64,000 nt of DNA, taken from NCBI GenBank assembly GCA_016841045.1, contig JAENZX010000015.1, forward strand, positions 1 through 64,000. Direction: 5' to 3'. Within the stretch, counting starts at the first letter, position 1. Every line of letters starts with the position of its first letter. Below, piece by piece: positions 29,684 to 37,324 of this stretch. The translations under genes were made by a program, and so were the position numbers. This DNA is from Thermincola carboxydiphila (GTDB lineage Bacteria; Bacillota; Thermincolia; Thermincolales; UBA2595). The notes beneath the pieces were generated by a model. It searched no databases. It was not told the origin of the DNA and saw only the letters and a program-made list of their open reading frames with translations.

Positions 29684-30034
29684 CTACTTCCTACCCAATA
29701 ATCTATCGATCACTTCCTGCACTAAGTATACCTCTTCATCTATATTTAATAACTCTTCATACTTTTCATTATTCTTTGGATCAAAATCCTTGGTAATAAT
29801 GATTTCTTCATGTTGTTTAATTCTAGAAGACTCAAATTCCTTGGAAGCACATTTTGCTGGGCAGCCATTTAATGCAATATACTTTTCGTTAACACCACTT
29901 TCGTTGTCAAGAGGTAAACTACTTAAATGGGGTAGTACACGTATTAATTCGTCATCAACGAAAAATTCAGCTACCGTTTTTGTCATCATACTGACGTTAC
30001 AACGGCCTTGGCAAGGGAAAATTCCAATATTCAT
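29684..30034 (-). CDS. Putative zinc-binding protein, DGC domain
   Basis: A 116-residue protein with the DGC-family layout: an N-terminal IGIFPCQGRCNVSMMTK motif and a second LNGCPAKCASKEF motif, together four cysteines that probably bind Zn or another thiophilic ion. The rest is charged and helical. DGC proteins frequently accompany selenoprotein, arsenic or mercury genes, but no reaction is established. It lies between a DUF2703 gene and the DUF5714 selenoprotein, on the same strand, and starts after GAGGTGGAG. Confidence 0.82.
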   Translation of the reverse strand: MNIGIFPCQGRCNVSMMTKTVAEFFVDDELIRVLPHLSSLPLDNESGVNEKYIALNGCPAKCASKEFESSRIKQHEEIIITKDFDPKNNEKYEELLNIDEEVYLVQEVIDRLLGRK

Positions 30035-30129
30035 AATTGCTCCACCTCAATTCTACTGTGCCTCTTGGACAATCGTTCATAGCATAACATCGAACATAAT
30101 CACAGCCATAAAAATAAATTGTCATAAAT

Positions 30130-30146
30130 ATCCGTAAACTACGGAT
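30130..30146 (-). promoter_or_regulatory. Hairpin after terminal UGA of DUF2703 gene
   Basis: ATCCGTA-GTT-TACGGAT, a perfect 7-base stem, starts 13 bases after the TGA at 30160-30162; its G-first loop is 20 bases from the UGA. Only a weak T stretch follows, so SECIS is as plausible as terminator. Confidence 0.5.
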
Positions 30147-30153
30147 TATCTTG

Positions 30154-30963
30154 TCAGTTTCAACATGAGCCAGAATTGCCTTGGGAAGTGGAGGTGCTAA
30201 AGCGACTATTAACTTCTTTCAAATGTACATTTTCGTTGCGTTCTTTTGCTGCAAAAAACCTTTTAAGATTTTCTGGCACACCTTTCGTTTTAGAAGGAGT
30301 ATCGGCATTATCCTTAGAACCCACATATACTTCCCGTAAGATAGCATCAATGATCATACCCTTTGGCGGAGCATTATATTCCTTACCCTGATATGTCCAA
30401 AGCCGGCAGTCAACGTCCTCACCACAAAGATTACTGCATGACTCACAGGAGCTTCCTTTTACATCTAACTGAATGTCATTTTCGTTTATACGAATTGTAG
30501 GTGAAATTTCAAACCCGAGTTCGTAGGCCTGTTGCTCAGACTGAACTTGGATTTTCTTTACTGCTACATCGACCCCAGTTAACTTAAGAATATTGGCTGT
30601 TTCCGAAACTGCTTCATCCAAATTGGTTTCCGTGTCCTGACACCATTTGCAAATGCTTAGATCAAGGTATAGAAACTCAATTACCAGACTTCTTTTAGCT
30701 TCATTTGAGCAGCTCACTTTTTCTTTTATTTCCTCATCTTTCCCAATATCAAAATGTCTTTCATATGCCGCAAGCAGTCCTACCTTATATTCTTGTTCGG
30801 CACCTTCTGGAATATAATTTTTTCGTTCCACTATTTCGAACAATTTGTCTGCAGCTTTTCCACCCACTAAGTCAAGGCTCCTTACATACTGAAATGCCTC
30901 ATCTACTCTGGTCAACCCAATCACTTGGCCACCGACGTTTAGTTTATATATTTGGGGACTCAT
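30154..30963 (-). CDS. DUF2703 protein, candidate C-terminal Sec
   Basis: A protein of 267 residues up to a TGA at 30160-30162, or 269 if that codon is Sec (ending GSCUN before another TGA). Residues 1-75 (VIGLTRVDEAFQYVRSL ... GAEQEYKVGLLAAYE) match the whole 80-residue protein at 32.4-32.6 kb. Residues about 95-225 are DUF2703: LYLDLSICKWCQDTETNLDEA, SSCESCSNLCGEDVDCRLW and PPKGMIIDAILREVY, nearly identical in these blocks to the Rdx-DUF2703 protein. The terminal SC-TGA is shared with that paralog and is replaced by GCC in the short paralog. Part of the As/selenoprotein cluster; likely metalloid-thiol chemistry. Confidence 0.82.
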
Positions 30964-31023
30964 ATCTACCCTCCTAGTTTAAGAGCTCTAACAGTGTGTA
31001 CTATTTTTAACTGATAATTAACA

Positions 31024-31071
31024 GGTTTCTAGGTTCAGATGGAGTTTAAGCTCCACCTGAACTTAGAAACC
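31024..31071. repeat. 21-bp inverted repeat (long hairpin)
   Basis: Arms GGTTTCTAGGTTCAGATGGAG and its complement, with two G-U-type mismatches, surround a 6-base loop. It lies between a DUF2703 gene and the permease terminator in a 295-base gap that has no credible gene. It may be a mobile-element remnant or a leader structure for the DUF2703 gene. Confidence 0.6.
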
Positions 31072-31099
31072 GTTATCCAGGAGCTTAGCATCGCTTATC

Positions 31100-31140
31100 T
31101 GCCACTTGAAAAGTAGCAGTCTTAGCGGCGTTTTGCTATC
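31100..31140. repeat. Dyad element copy 2
   Basis: GCCACTTGAAAAGTAGC followed by AGTCTTAGCGGCGTTTT, matching the element at 19059-19098 that precedes the ArsP_2 permease gene. Here it precedes the DUF2703 gene by about 140 bases. Confidence 0.5.
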
Positions 31141-31203
31141 TGAGCCGGTGACATTAAGACCACTCCTTTTACTATATACTGCAGGTAACATACAAATTTC
31201 AAA

Positions 31204-31239
31204 AAAGGTTTTGCCTCAGTCACCTGCTGCAAAACCTTT
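31204..31239 (-). terminator. Repeat-type terminator, copy B
   Basis: AAAGGTTTTGC hairpin with the conserved loop containing CAGTCACCTG, followed by T6 on the minus strand, 20 bases after the permease stop. Confidence 0.85.
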
Positions 31240-31258
31240 CTTGTCTAAAGTATCCAAA

Positions 31259-32275
31259 CTATCTCAAAACAAATGACCAGGCATTAAACAAATAACCGAT
31301 AATAATGATACCTACCGAAACTATAGCAGTAAAAATTGCTAGGAGTTTAGGCTTTACTACTTTACTAAGCAAAATTAGTGAAGGAAGCGATAACGCAGTA
31401 ACTGACATCATAAATTCTAATACAGTACCAATTCCCACATTCTTAGCAAATAATGCTTCTGCTATTGGTAAAGTTCCAAAGATATCTGCATACATTGGAA
31501 TACCCACGACAGTAGCAAGTATTATCGCAAACGGATTATTATCTCCAACCACATTTTCTATGATTGATTGAGGAATCCAATTGTGTATTACAGCTCCTAT
31601 TCCAACACCAATTAGAACATATAACCATACTCTTTTAATAATATCAATAACCTGGGTCTTTGAGTATGATATCCTTTCCTCACGTGTCATTTTAATAATT
31701 TCAGAATCAACATTTTCTATCTCTTTAACATAACCTTCCACATACTTTTCGAGGCCCAACTTATCAATAAGAGTTCCACCAATAACTGCTAAAACCAAAC
31801 CAACAACGACGTAAGCTATGGCTATTTTGGCTCCAAAGAAAGACATTAATAATAGTATTGATGCTAAATCTACAAGGGGGGAGGATATCAAAAACGAAAA
31901 AGTCACCCCTATCGGCAAGCCTGCCGATGTGAAACCGATAAATATCGGTATACTGGAGCAGCTTCAGAAAGGAGTAATAGTTCCTAATAAAGCTCCATAA
32001 ATATTTCCTTTGATACCCTTCATTCCACCAAGAATCTTCTTGGTTCTTTCAGGCGGGAAGTAACTTTGAATGTATGATATTAAAAAGATGAGCACCGATA
32101 ATAATATGAAAATCTTTATTGTATCATAGATAAAGAAATGAATACTTCCCCCCAGCTTCTCCTGGACGGATAAACCAAATACTCGCTCCACAACAAGTCT
32201 GACAGATTCTGAGAGCCATGTCATTCTTAAAATTTGATCATTCAGCCAACTGAAGATTTGAGTTACTATATTCAT
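31259..32275 (-). CDS. Selenoprotein permease, YraQ/DUF318-like
   Basis: A 338-residue permease read through a TGA at 31964-31966 (U104). The joined protein has about eight membrane helices. The junction reads GALLGTITPFUSCSSIPIFIGFTSAG, where the family normally has TPFCSCSSIP, so Sec takes the place of the first conserved Cys at the membrane-embedded motif; the second half carries the matching VVGIPMYADIFGTLPIAEALF. Split at the TGA, neither part would be functional and the second would lack a ribosome site. Related permeases export organoarsenicals or metals (ArsP-like). It has its own terminator and is preceded by an 80-residue gene on the same strand. Confidence 0.88.
31911..31949 (-). 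promoter_or_regulatory. Tandem hairpins after permease UGA
   Basis: Hairpin 1 (31934-31949, ACCGAT-ATTT-ATCGGT) is 14 bases from the TGA but lacks a G at the loop start. Hairpin 2 (31911-31928, ATCGGCA-GGCT-TGCCGAT) has a GG loop but lies 42 bases from the TGA. One of them, or both stacked, may serve as SECIS. Confidence 0.5.
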
Positions 32276-32357
32276 AAGAATTCACCACACTTTATTCTTG
32301 ACTCAGGTGGATTGGTTTTACCCCAACCTGCGCATCGAATACTAGCTACCTGCCTTA

Positions 32358-32606
32358 TTAACATCAGGATTTAGCTATAAAATTTTTATATGCCGCAAGC
32401 AGTGCTAATTTGTATTCTAGCTCTGCACCTGGTGGGATAAAATTTTTTTGCTTCACAATTTCTAATAGTTTTTCAGCAGCTTTTTCATCCCCTAAACCAA
32501 GGCCTTTAACAGCCTGAAAAGCCTCATCTACTCTGGTTAGCCCCACCTGTATGCCACCAGCCGTCAGCATATAAACCGGGTTTTTGGGGTCACAACATTG
32601 ACTCAT
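32358..32606 (-). CDS. 80-aa protein, N-domain of DUF2703 paralog
   Basis: An 80-residue protein up to a TGA at 32364-32366. It starts MSQCCDPKNPVYML with a vicinal CC and continues VGLTRVDEAFQAVKGLGL ... GAELEYKLALLAAYK, the same domain as the first 75 residues of the DUF2703 protein at 30154. If the TGA were Sec the protein would end KSUC at a TAA (32358); no clear hairpin supports this, so a plain stop at 32364 is equally or more likely. It lies between the CxxC mini-glutaredoxin and the permease. Function unknown. Confidence 0.75.
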
Positions 32607-32698
32607 AACCGAACCCTCACTATCTGCATTAAAACATTAAAAAATCTCCGGCAGCGATAATCCCCAGGGGTTACCCCTCAGATGCTTTAAAGCTACCT

Positions 32699-32941
32699 CT
32701 ATTTCACTGCTTCAGTAATAATTTCAGTTAATTTTGCCTTGGAAGGCACGGATCCTGATAATTTTACCTGACCGTCAATCACAAGTGCAGGTGTAGACAT
32801 TACTCCCATGGCAACTATATCCTTGAATTCCCTTACATGGCTTACAGCTGCGTCAATGTTTTGCTCAGCCAAGACGTCAAAAACCATCTGCTCAAGCTTA
32901 TTGCAGTTTGCACACCCAGCTCCAAGAACTTTAATTTCCAA
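32699..32941 (-). CDS. Thioredoxin-fold protein (MTH895-like)
   Basis: An 80-residue small thioredoxin/glutaredoxin-like protein. The active site GAGCANCNKLE gives CxxC at residues 10-13 and the cis-Pro loop is MGVMSTPALVIDG. This 'TM0996/MTH895' group commonly accompanies arsR, permease and ccdA genes and is thought to pass electrons to a metalloid or a permease. Its start is two bases after the arsR stop, so the genes are co-transcribed. It keeps Cys where several neighbours use Sec. Confidence 0.9.
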   Translation of the reverse strand: MEIKVLGAGCANCNKLEQMVFDVLAEQNIDAAVSHVREFKDIVAMGVMSTPALVIDGQVKLSGSVPSKAKLTEIITEAVK

Positions 32942-32943
32942 AA

Positions 32944-33282
32944 CTATTCACCCCTTTCTTTGCTTTGCCTTTTGCTTAACAGTCCCAAAGTTTTGTTGAC
33001 CTGTGATACCAGTATGTCCTCAACAAGTTCAAGTATTTGATATACCTGAGGATATTCAACTTTATATATTACCTTCAGGCCTTCCTTACGGAAACTTACA
33101 ATACCCTGCTTCCTCAAAATTGCAAGGTGTTGGGACATATTCGACTGCTCAATATCAAGATCTTCGGTAAACTCACAGACACATCTTTCACTTTCTCTTA
33201 AATGTTTTAATATTCGAACCCTTGTCGGATGCGCCAGAGCTTTAAAAAATTCTGCTTCCATTGAAAACAGCCTTTCATCCAT
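32944..33282 (-). CDS. ArsR family repressor, second copy
   Basis: A 112-residue winged-helix repressor. The alpha-3 metal site reads SERCVCEFTEDL (CVC) and the recognition helix SNMSQHLAILRKQGIV. It is more distant from the first ArsR than a recent duplicate would be. It lies within the trx(Sec)-ccdA-arsR-trx-like run, so it probably senses As(III) or Sb(III) and autoregulates that operon. No canonical operator could be assigned by eye. Confidence 0.9.
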   Translation of the reverse strand: MDERLFSMEAEFFKALAHPTRVRILKHLRESERCVCEFTEDLDIEQSNMSQHLAILRKQGIVSFRKEGLKVIYKVEYPQVYQILELVEDILVSQVNKTLGLLSKRQSKERGE

Positions 33283-33306
33283 ATGTTATGCCTCCTTCTA
33301 TACCTA

Positions 33307-33996
33307 TCAAGCTGTCCAGGCGAAATAAAATCCAATCCCAATTAATATTATCCCGGCTGCTTTCTCAAAAACACCTGCCCATTTGGACAGACCGGGTAGT
33401 CCTTTAGCGAACCCAGTAAATGTCCCTGCAATTATCACCGGCACACCCCTACCCAAACCGTAAAGAAACAACAATACGCCTCCGTAGGCAATTTTACCTT
33501 TGCTCATGACAAGTGATAATATGGCGAAAAGTACCGGCGTACCACACTGCGAACCAGCGAGGCCAATCATTAACCCCATTAGGAATGCCGGTATAATACC
33601 TTGGCGGCTGGGTCTGCGTAGTATCTTTGAACCTATGTCTGGAAGATTAAACTTTATAACTCCCAGCATTTTAAGACCAACTATTATACTCACCGCAGCA
33701 GCAATATAAATCATCAATGATTTTGATGTACCGAAAATACCACCTATAATTGAAACAGTGACACCCAATAACGCAAAAGTTGTTGATGTACCGAGAGTGA
33801 ACGCCAAAGACAACCAAAAGCTCCTGGCTTTGCACACATCAGAAGTTCCGCCTACATAAGCCATAAGAACTGGAATCATTGATATATTACATGGCCCTAT
33901 ACTGGTAACAATCCCGCCAAAAAATACAAGTAATACAGCAAGGATTGAATATCCCTGTAACAGTTGGGACAAATAGTGAGTAACAACTTCCTCCAT
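33307..33996 (-). CDS. ccdA: CcdA/DsbD-type thiol electron carrier
   Basis: A 229-residue, six-helix membrane protein of the CcdA family that moves reducing equivalents across the membrane. The two helix-embedded cysteine motifs are GIVTSIGPCNISMIPV (about residue 33) and GLAGSQCGTPVLFAI (about 150), both with the usual neighbouring Pro. Its start is one base after the stop of the Sec-containing thioredoxin-like gene, so it probably reduces, or is reduced by, that extracytoplasmic protein. Normal length. Confidence 0.9.
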   Translation of the reverse strand: MEEVVTHYLSQLLQGYSILAVLLVFFGGIVTSIGPCNISMIPVLMAYVGGTSDVCKARSFWLSLAFTLGTSTTFALLGVTVSIIGGIFGTSKSLMIYIAAAVSIIVGLKMLGVIKFNLPDIGSKILRRPSRQGIIPAFLMGLMIGLAGSQCGTPVLFAILSLVMSKGKIAYGGVLLFLYGLGRGVPVIIAGTFTGFAKGLPGLSKWAGVFEKAAGIILIGIGFYFAWTA

Positions 33997-33997
33997 C

Positions 33998-34438
33998 CTA
34001 TTTGCCCTCCAACAATGCCTTTAATTTCGTGTTCATTTCTTCCTGGTTAATCACACCAACATAATTAAAGGTTGATTCACCTTTTGAGTTCAAAAAATAC
34101 GTAGTGGGAATATACTGAATCTGGTATTGAGCACATAACGCCTGATCAGCCGGGTCATTCACGTTTATATTAATAAATGCTACTTTCCCCTCAAATTTAG
34201 GTTTTAGCCACTGGAACACCCGTTCCATTTCTACACAGGACTGTCAGGTCGTGGAATGGAATAAGAGCCAAGCTGGCTGCCCCTTTTGTTTAGCCTGTTC
34301 GATTAAACCTGCAGCCTGGGAAACAGAACTGTTTGAAGAAAAATCTTGCTGGACATTTTCTGTTTTAACTCCTTTGGCGGCAATTAACGCAACCACCGCT
34401 GCAAGTAAAACCATCAACACTATTGCCTTTAACTTCAA
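33998..34438 (-). CDS. Selenoprotein thioredoxin-like, UxxC site
   Basis: A 146-residue membrane-anchored thioredoxin-fold protein read through a TGA at 34244-34246. Residues 4-21 are a signal anchor (AIVLMVLLAAVVALIAA). The active site is FHSTTUQSCVEME with U65 in the place of the first catalytic Cys; the second part has VAFININVNDPADQALC and the cis-Pro loop IQYIPTTYF. Both halves are needed for the fold, and the downstream piece alone has no signal or active site. TTG start with GGGGAGGG. A six-base stem with loop GGGT follows the UGA. It lies directly before ccdA, its likely electron partner. Confidence 0.93.
34212..34227 (-). promoter_or_regulatory. SECIS candidate of thioredoxin-like gene
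   Basis: TGGAAC-GGGT-GTTCCA hairpin; loop begins about 22 bases after the TGA with G first. This is the best SECIS match in the cluster. Confidence 0.75.
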
Positions 34439-34902
34439 AACTTTCCCTCCCCTGTTTTTAATTATTTAAGTGTTAAAATTACAAACGTAGGACAGGAATG
34501 TATTTTCGATGTTATTTATCCGTTATAATCTATTAATGAACATGCTCGCAGGATGCCCTTTTGACTATCATCTCTATGGTAACCAAAAGTTTTTTCCATT
34601 GACGATTCTTTTTTCGCCTGATGATAGGCAAGCCAGACCAAGCCTAAAGCCGCCGCATCCGGTTAACAACAATTTCTTTATTACTATATGATTATCTTCT
34701 AATATTAGTTTATTACTTCTTATTATGACAGTCAATTATTTATTTTCTTTATTTATTTTCTTTATTTATTTTCTTTATTAATTGCTTCTCTATAGTATAG
34801 CCAGGCTTTTTAAGCCTGGCTATTCAAATATTCCAGAGCGTATTTGGGCGGATCTTTAACAATTGTTCAATACTCATATTATTTTGCATTTTTATACACT
34901 CT
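34439..34902. other. Intergenic gap, AT-rich, no gene seen
   Basis: 464 bases without a convincing gene. It holds a 13-base unit (ATTTATTTTCTTT) repeated three times exactly at 34738-34776 and a 10-base hairpin AGCCAGGCTT at 34799-34821 that may end the MFS transcript, though it lacks a T run. Two short minus-strand reading frames at about 34520-34720 have no ribosome site. Confidence 0.6.
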
Positions 34903-36096
34903 TTATCTAATTTCCAGTCTCTGTGCTGCTGGTTCTACTACCTGGCTTTCACATTTTACGAGAACCCCTGCTAAAAAGATTAATATCAGTAAAGCAATTC
35001 CGTAATAAGAGAAGAAAGTTTCAAAACCAACGCTTTTAATTATATTACCACCAATAGCGGTCCCAATGCCCCCGCCTCCCATAAAGCAAAATGCTACAAG
35101 GGACATGGCTGCGCCCCTGGCTTTGGCAGCAAACTCAGTGGCAATAGTCAGCAAGGTTGAATGAGCCAGCATAAAACCTAACCCCAGTAAAGCCACTCCA
35201 GTTACTAAGACCCAGAGCATATTTCCACCGAAGTAAAACAATGCATCTGCAATTGTCGCAGAAGTCAGGCCAAACACAAGAACCTTTCTGCGCCCTAACT
35301 TGCCAGCCAGCTTACCGCTCAAACGCCCCCCAATGACCGCAGTTACGCCAAAAGCCGTCATAATAAAACCAATATTTAGATAATTGAATTTATATAGATT
35401 TTCAATAAACGCCCCGAGGTATGAGAACGAACCTAATATAAACATTCCCTCCAGCAGCACTATCAGATAAAGTATTAAGCTGGGAGCATTGCCAAGGAGT
35501 CTCCCATAGGGAGCCAGAAATTCACTGTTGGGATTTTTTTCTGAAGGTATTTTCCGACCGGCTGTAAAAAACAGAACGGTTACCAGTGCAGCTAACACAG
35601 AATAAGCCGCAAAAACACCTCTCCAACTCAGGAAAAATGCAATGGATCCTCCGATTGCCATACTTAAACCCTGCCCTAGAAAAGATATCCCCATAAATGT
35701 ACCTATGGCTGACTGTCGTTCCCCCATTGGAACCAGGTCCCCTATCAAAGCCAAAGAAACAGGCATAACCGAGGCTGCGAAAATACCGGTCACTGCACGG
35801 TAGATAGTCAAATCGCCGATACCCTTGCCAATAGCAGTCAAGGCTGTAGCAAAGGTAAAGAAAAACATGGCGAAATTTAAAATCTGCCGTTTACCGAAAC
35901 GGTCCGCCAAAGGTCCGAATACTAATTGAAATAACCCAAAGGGCAGCATATATGAAGTAATCAACAATCCTGCTGATGTTGCGGGAACACCGATATCTTT
36001 GGCTATAGCGGGCAGAATCGGAGATACCACCCAGTTATCGGCCATAACGGTAAAACCGGCTAAACCTAAAATAAGTAAAATAGTACTGCGCTTCAT
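34903..36096 (-). CDS. MFS transporter, 397 aa
   Basis: A major facilitator superfamily protein with twelve helices. The loop 2-3 signature FGPLADRFGKRQIL and the helix 8-9 counterpart GRLSGKLAGKLGRRKVL are clear, and motif RAVTGIFAASVMPVSLALIGDL lies in helix 4. The overall pattern is that of DHA1-type drug/metabolite exporters. Substrate unknown. ATG at 36096 (MKRSTILL) follows GGAGAG; the longer N-terminus has no ribosome site. It borders the arsenic cluster but lacks Cys motifs, so a link to it is speculative. Confidence 0.87.
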   Translation of the reverse strand: MKRSTILLILGLAGFTVMADNWVVSPILPAIAKDIGVPATSAGLLITSYMLPFGLFQLVFGPLADRFGKRQILNFAMFFFTFATALTAIGKGIGDLTIYRAVTGIFAASVMPVSLALIGDLVPMGERQSAIGTFMGISFLGQGLSMAIGGSIAFFLSWRGVFAAYSVLAALVTVLFFTAGRKIPSEKNPNSEFLAPYGRLLGNAPSLILYLIVLLEGMFILGSFSYLGAFIENLYKFNYLNIGFIMTAFGVTAVIGGRLSGKLAGKLGRRKVLVFGLTSATIADALFYFGGNMLWVLVTGVALLGLGFMLAHSTLLTIATEFAAKARGAAMSLVAFCFMGGGGIGTAIGGNIIKSVGFETFFSYYGIALLILIFLAGVLVKCESQVVEPAAQRLEIR

Positions 36097-36374
36097 GATT
36101 TCACTCTCCTTATCTGTCTCATTTAAAAAAGTCAAACCTTACGATAATTGAATTCCACCCCCTTTAGTTACAATTTATTTATATTATAATATTCTAATAT
36201 TGTTAAGCACATTATACCCCCTATAGGTATTTGTAGTCAATAATTATATTTGTCTAATATTTGCTGTATTCTTTTTTATAAACTGCTCAATCAGCACATT
36301 TTCTTTTATTTATAGGGTATTTCTGACAAAAACGAATGGTTATATATTCAATCATTCTAACGAAACAAAAAATC

Positions 36375-36447
36375 AGCCACGGATACACACCGATGCACAC
36401 GGATATTTTAAAGTTTTATCCATGTTAATCAGTGTTCATCCGTGGCT
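36375..36447. repeat. Inverted repeat AGCCACGGAT type
   Basis: Arms AGCCACGGAT (36375-36384) and ATCCGTGGCT (36438-36447) flank internal copies of CACGGAT and TTCATCCG. This 'ACGGATnnACACGGAT' family of dispersed intergenic repeats occurs in many bacteria. The rest of the 36097-36483 gap is AT-rich with nothing recognisable. Confidence 0.65.
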
Positions 36448-36483
36448 TATGCTTTTGATTAAAAATAATAACGTTTTTGTTTT

Positions 36484-37182
36484 TTATTTTTTATCTTCCA
36501 ATATCCGCAGGACTGCACTGTAAATCTCGTCATTAATGTCCTGAATGCTTCGTAATCTATCTTCCTTCACACATTCTATCCTGGTCCAGTTATATCTTCT
36601 CACAATATCTGTGGCACTTAGATAAGACTCTCTAAGGTGATTGATATCCCGTTCATGAATGTCTTTCTCCTGTGCGCCGGTAAACTTATTATTGCGGTCA
36701 GCCATTAATTTTTCATTATATTCCGGCGGGACATCCAGAAAAAATACTGCATCGGGAATAGGCAGCTTATATAAATTATATTCAAAATCCCAAAGCCAAT
36801 TCAGGAACCTTTCACGCTCCTGAACGTCCCCTATCTTCCCGGCCTGATGGACAAAATTTGATGTGGTATACCTGTCGGCAATTACTATGCCGCCTTCGAG
36901 GTAAAACTGCTGCCAGTCCTGCTTATAGGAAGCATACCTGTCCACAGCATAAAAAGTAGATGCTACATAAGGACTTATGTCAGCTGCCTTATCTCCAAAA
37001 TCACCCCTCAGGTACATCTTTATCAGAGCAGAGGATTCACTGTCATACCTGGGAAACTCAATTTTTTTAACCTGCACTCCGTCAGTTGTCAGTCGTTCAA
37101 AAAGCCTTTTAGTTTGAGTTTCCTTTCCGCTGCCATCCAGGCCTTCAACAACTATCAGGCTGCCTTTAATTTCATTTATCAT
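36484..37182 (-). CDS. Thymidylate kinase-like protein
   Basis: A 232-residue P-loop kinase of the thymidylate kinase superfamily. The Walker A GLDGSGKETQ (residues 14-23) is followed by the TMP-binding FPRYDSES, DRYASYKQDW and DRYTTSNFVHQ motifs; the lid region is KFTGAQEKDIHERD. It differs from the usual 205-215-residue bacterial Tmk by longer loops, resembling the eukaryote/archaea-like Clostridial variant. It would phosphorylate dTMP to dTDP; whether another tmk exists elsewhere cannot be seen. Start after AAAGGAG. Confidence 0.82.
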   Translation of the reverse strand: MINEIKGSLIVVEGLDGSGKETQTKRLFERLTTDGVQVKKIEFPRYDSESSALIKMYLRGDFGDKAADISPYVASTFYAVDRYASYKQDWQQFYLEGGIVIADRYTTSNFVHQAGKIGDVQERERFLNWLWDFEYNLYKLPIPDAVFFLDVPPEYNEKLMADRNNKFTGAQEKDIHERDINHLRESYLSATDIVRRYNWTRIECVKEDRLRSIQDINDEIYSAVLRILEDKK

Positions 37183-37324
37183 CGTAATTCTCCTTTATTT
37201 AGTTGACACTGGTAAATATTTAGATTCTTCTTCTCCAAAATCCTCCAAATTCATAACTTTTTTTTAGTTTGCCATAACTTAGAAACCTCAAACAAAAATA
37301 AGACATATTTTGGAAAAATTTGTG

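Noticed and set aside
31964-34246. Reading the permease and thioredoxin-like TGAs as nonsense mutations (pseudogenes)
   Set aside because: Both TGAs hit catalytic or conserved Cys positions, the rest of each gene is intact and a hairpin follows; decay would not choose these sites repeatedly in one cluster.
34520-34720. Two minus-strand frames that together resemble a small membrane protein with a TGCGG motif and a KKES tail
   Set aside because: No ribosome site, stops in both frames, and joining them needs a frameshift; no family recognised.
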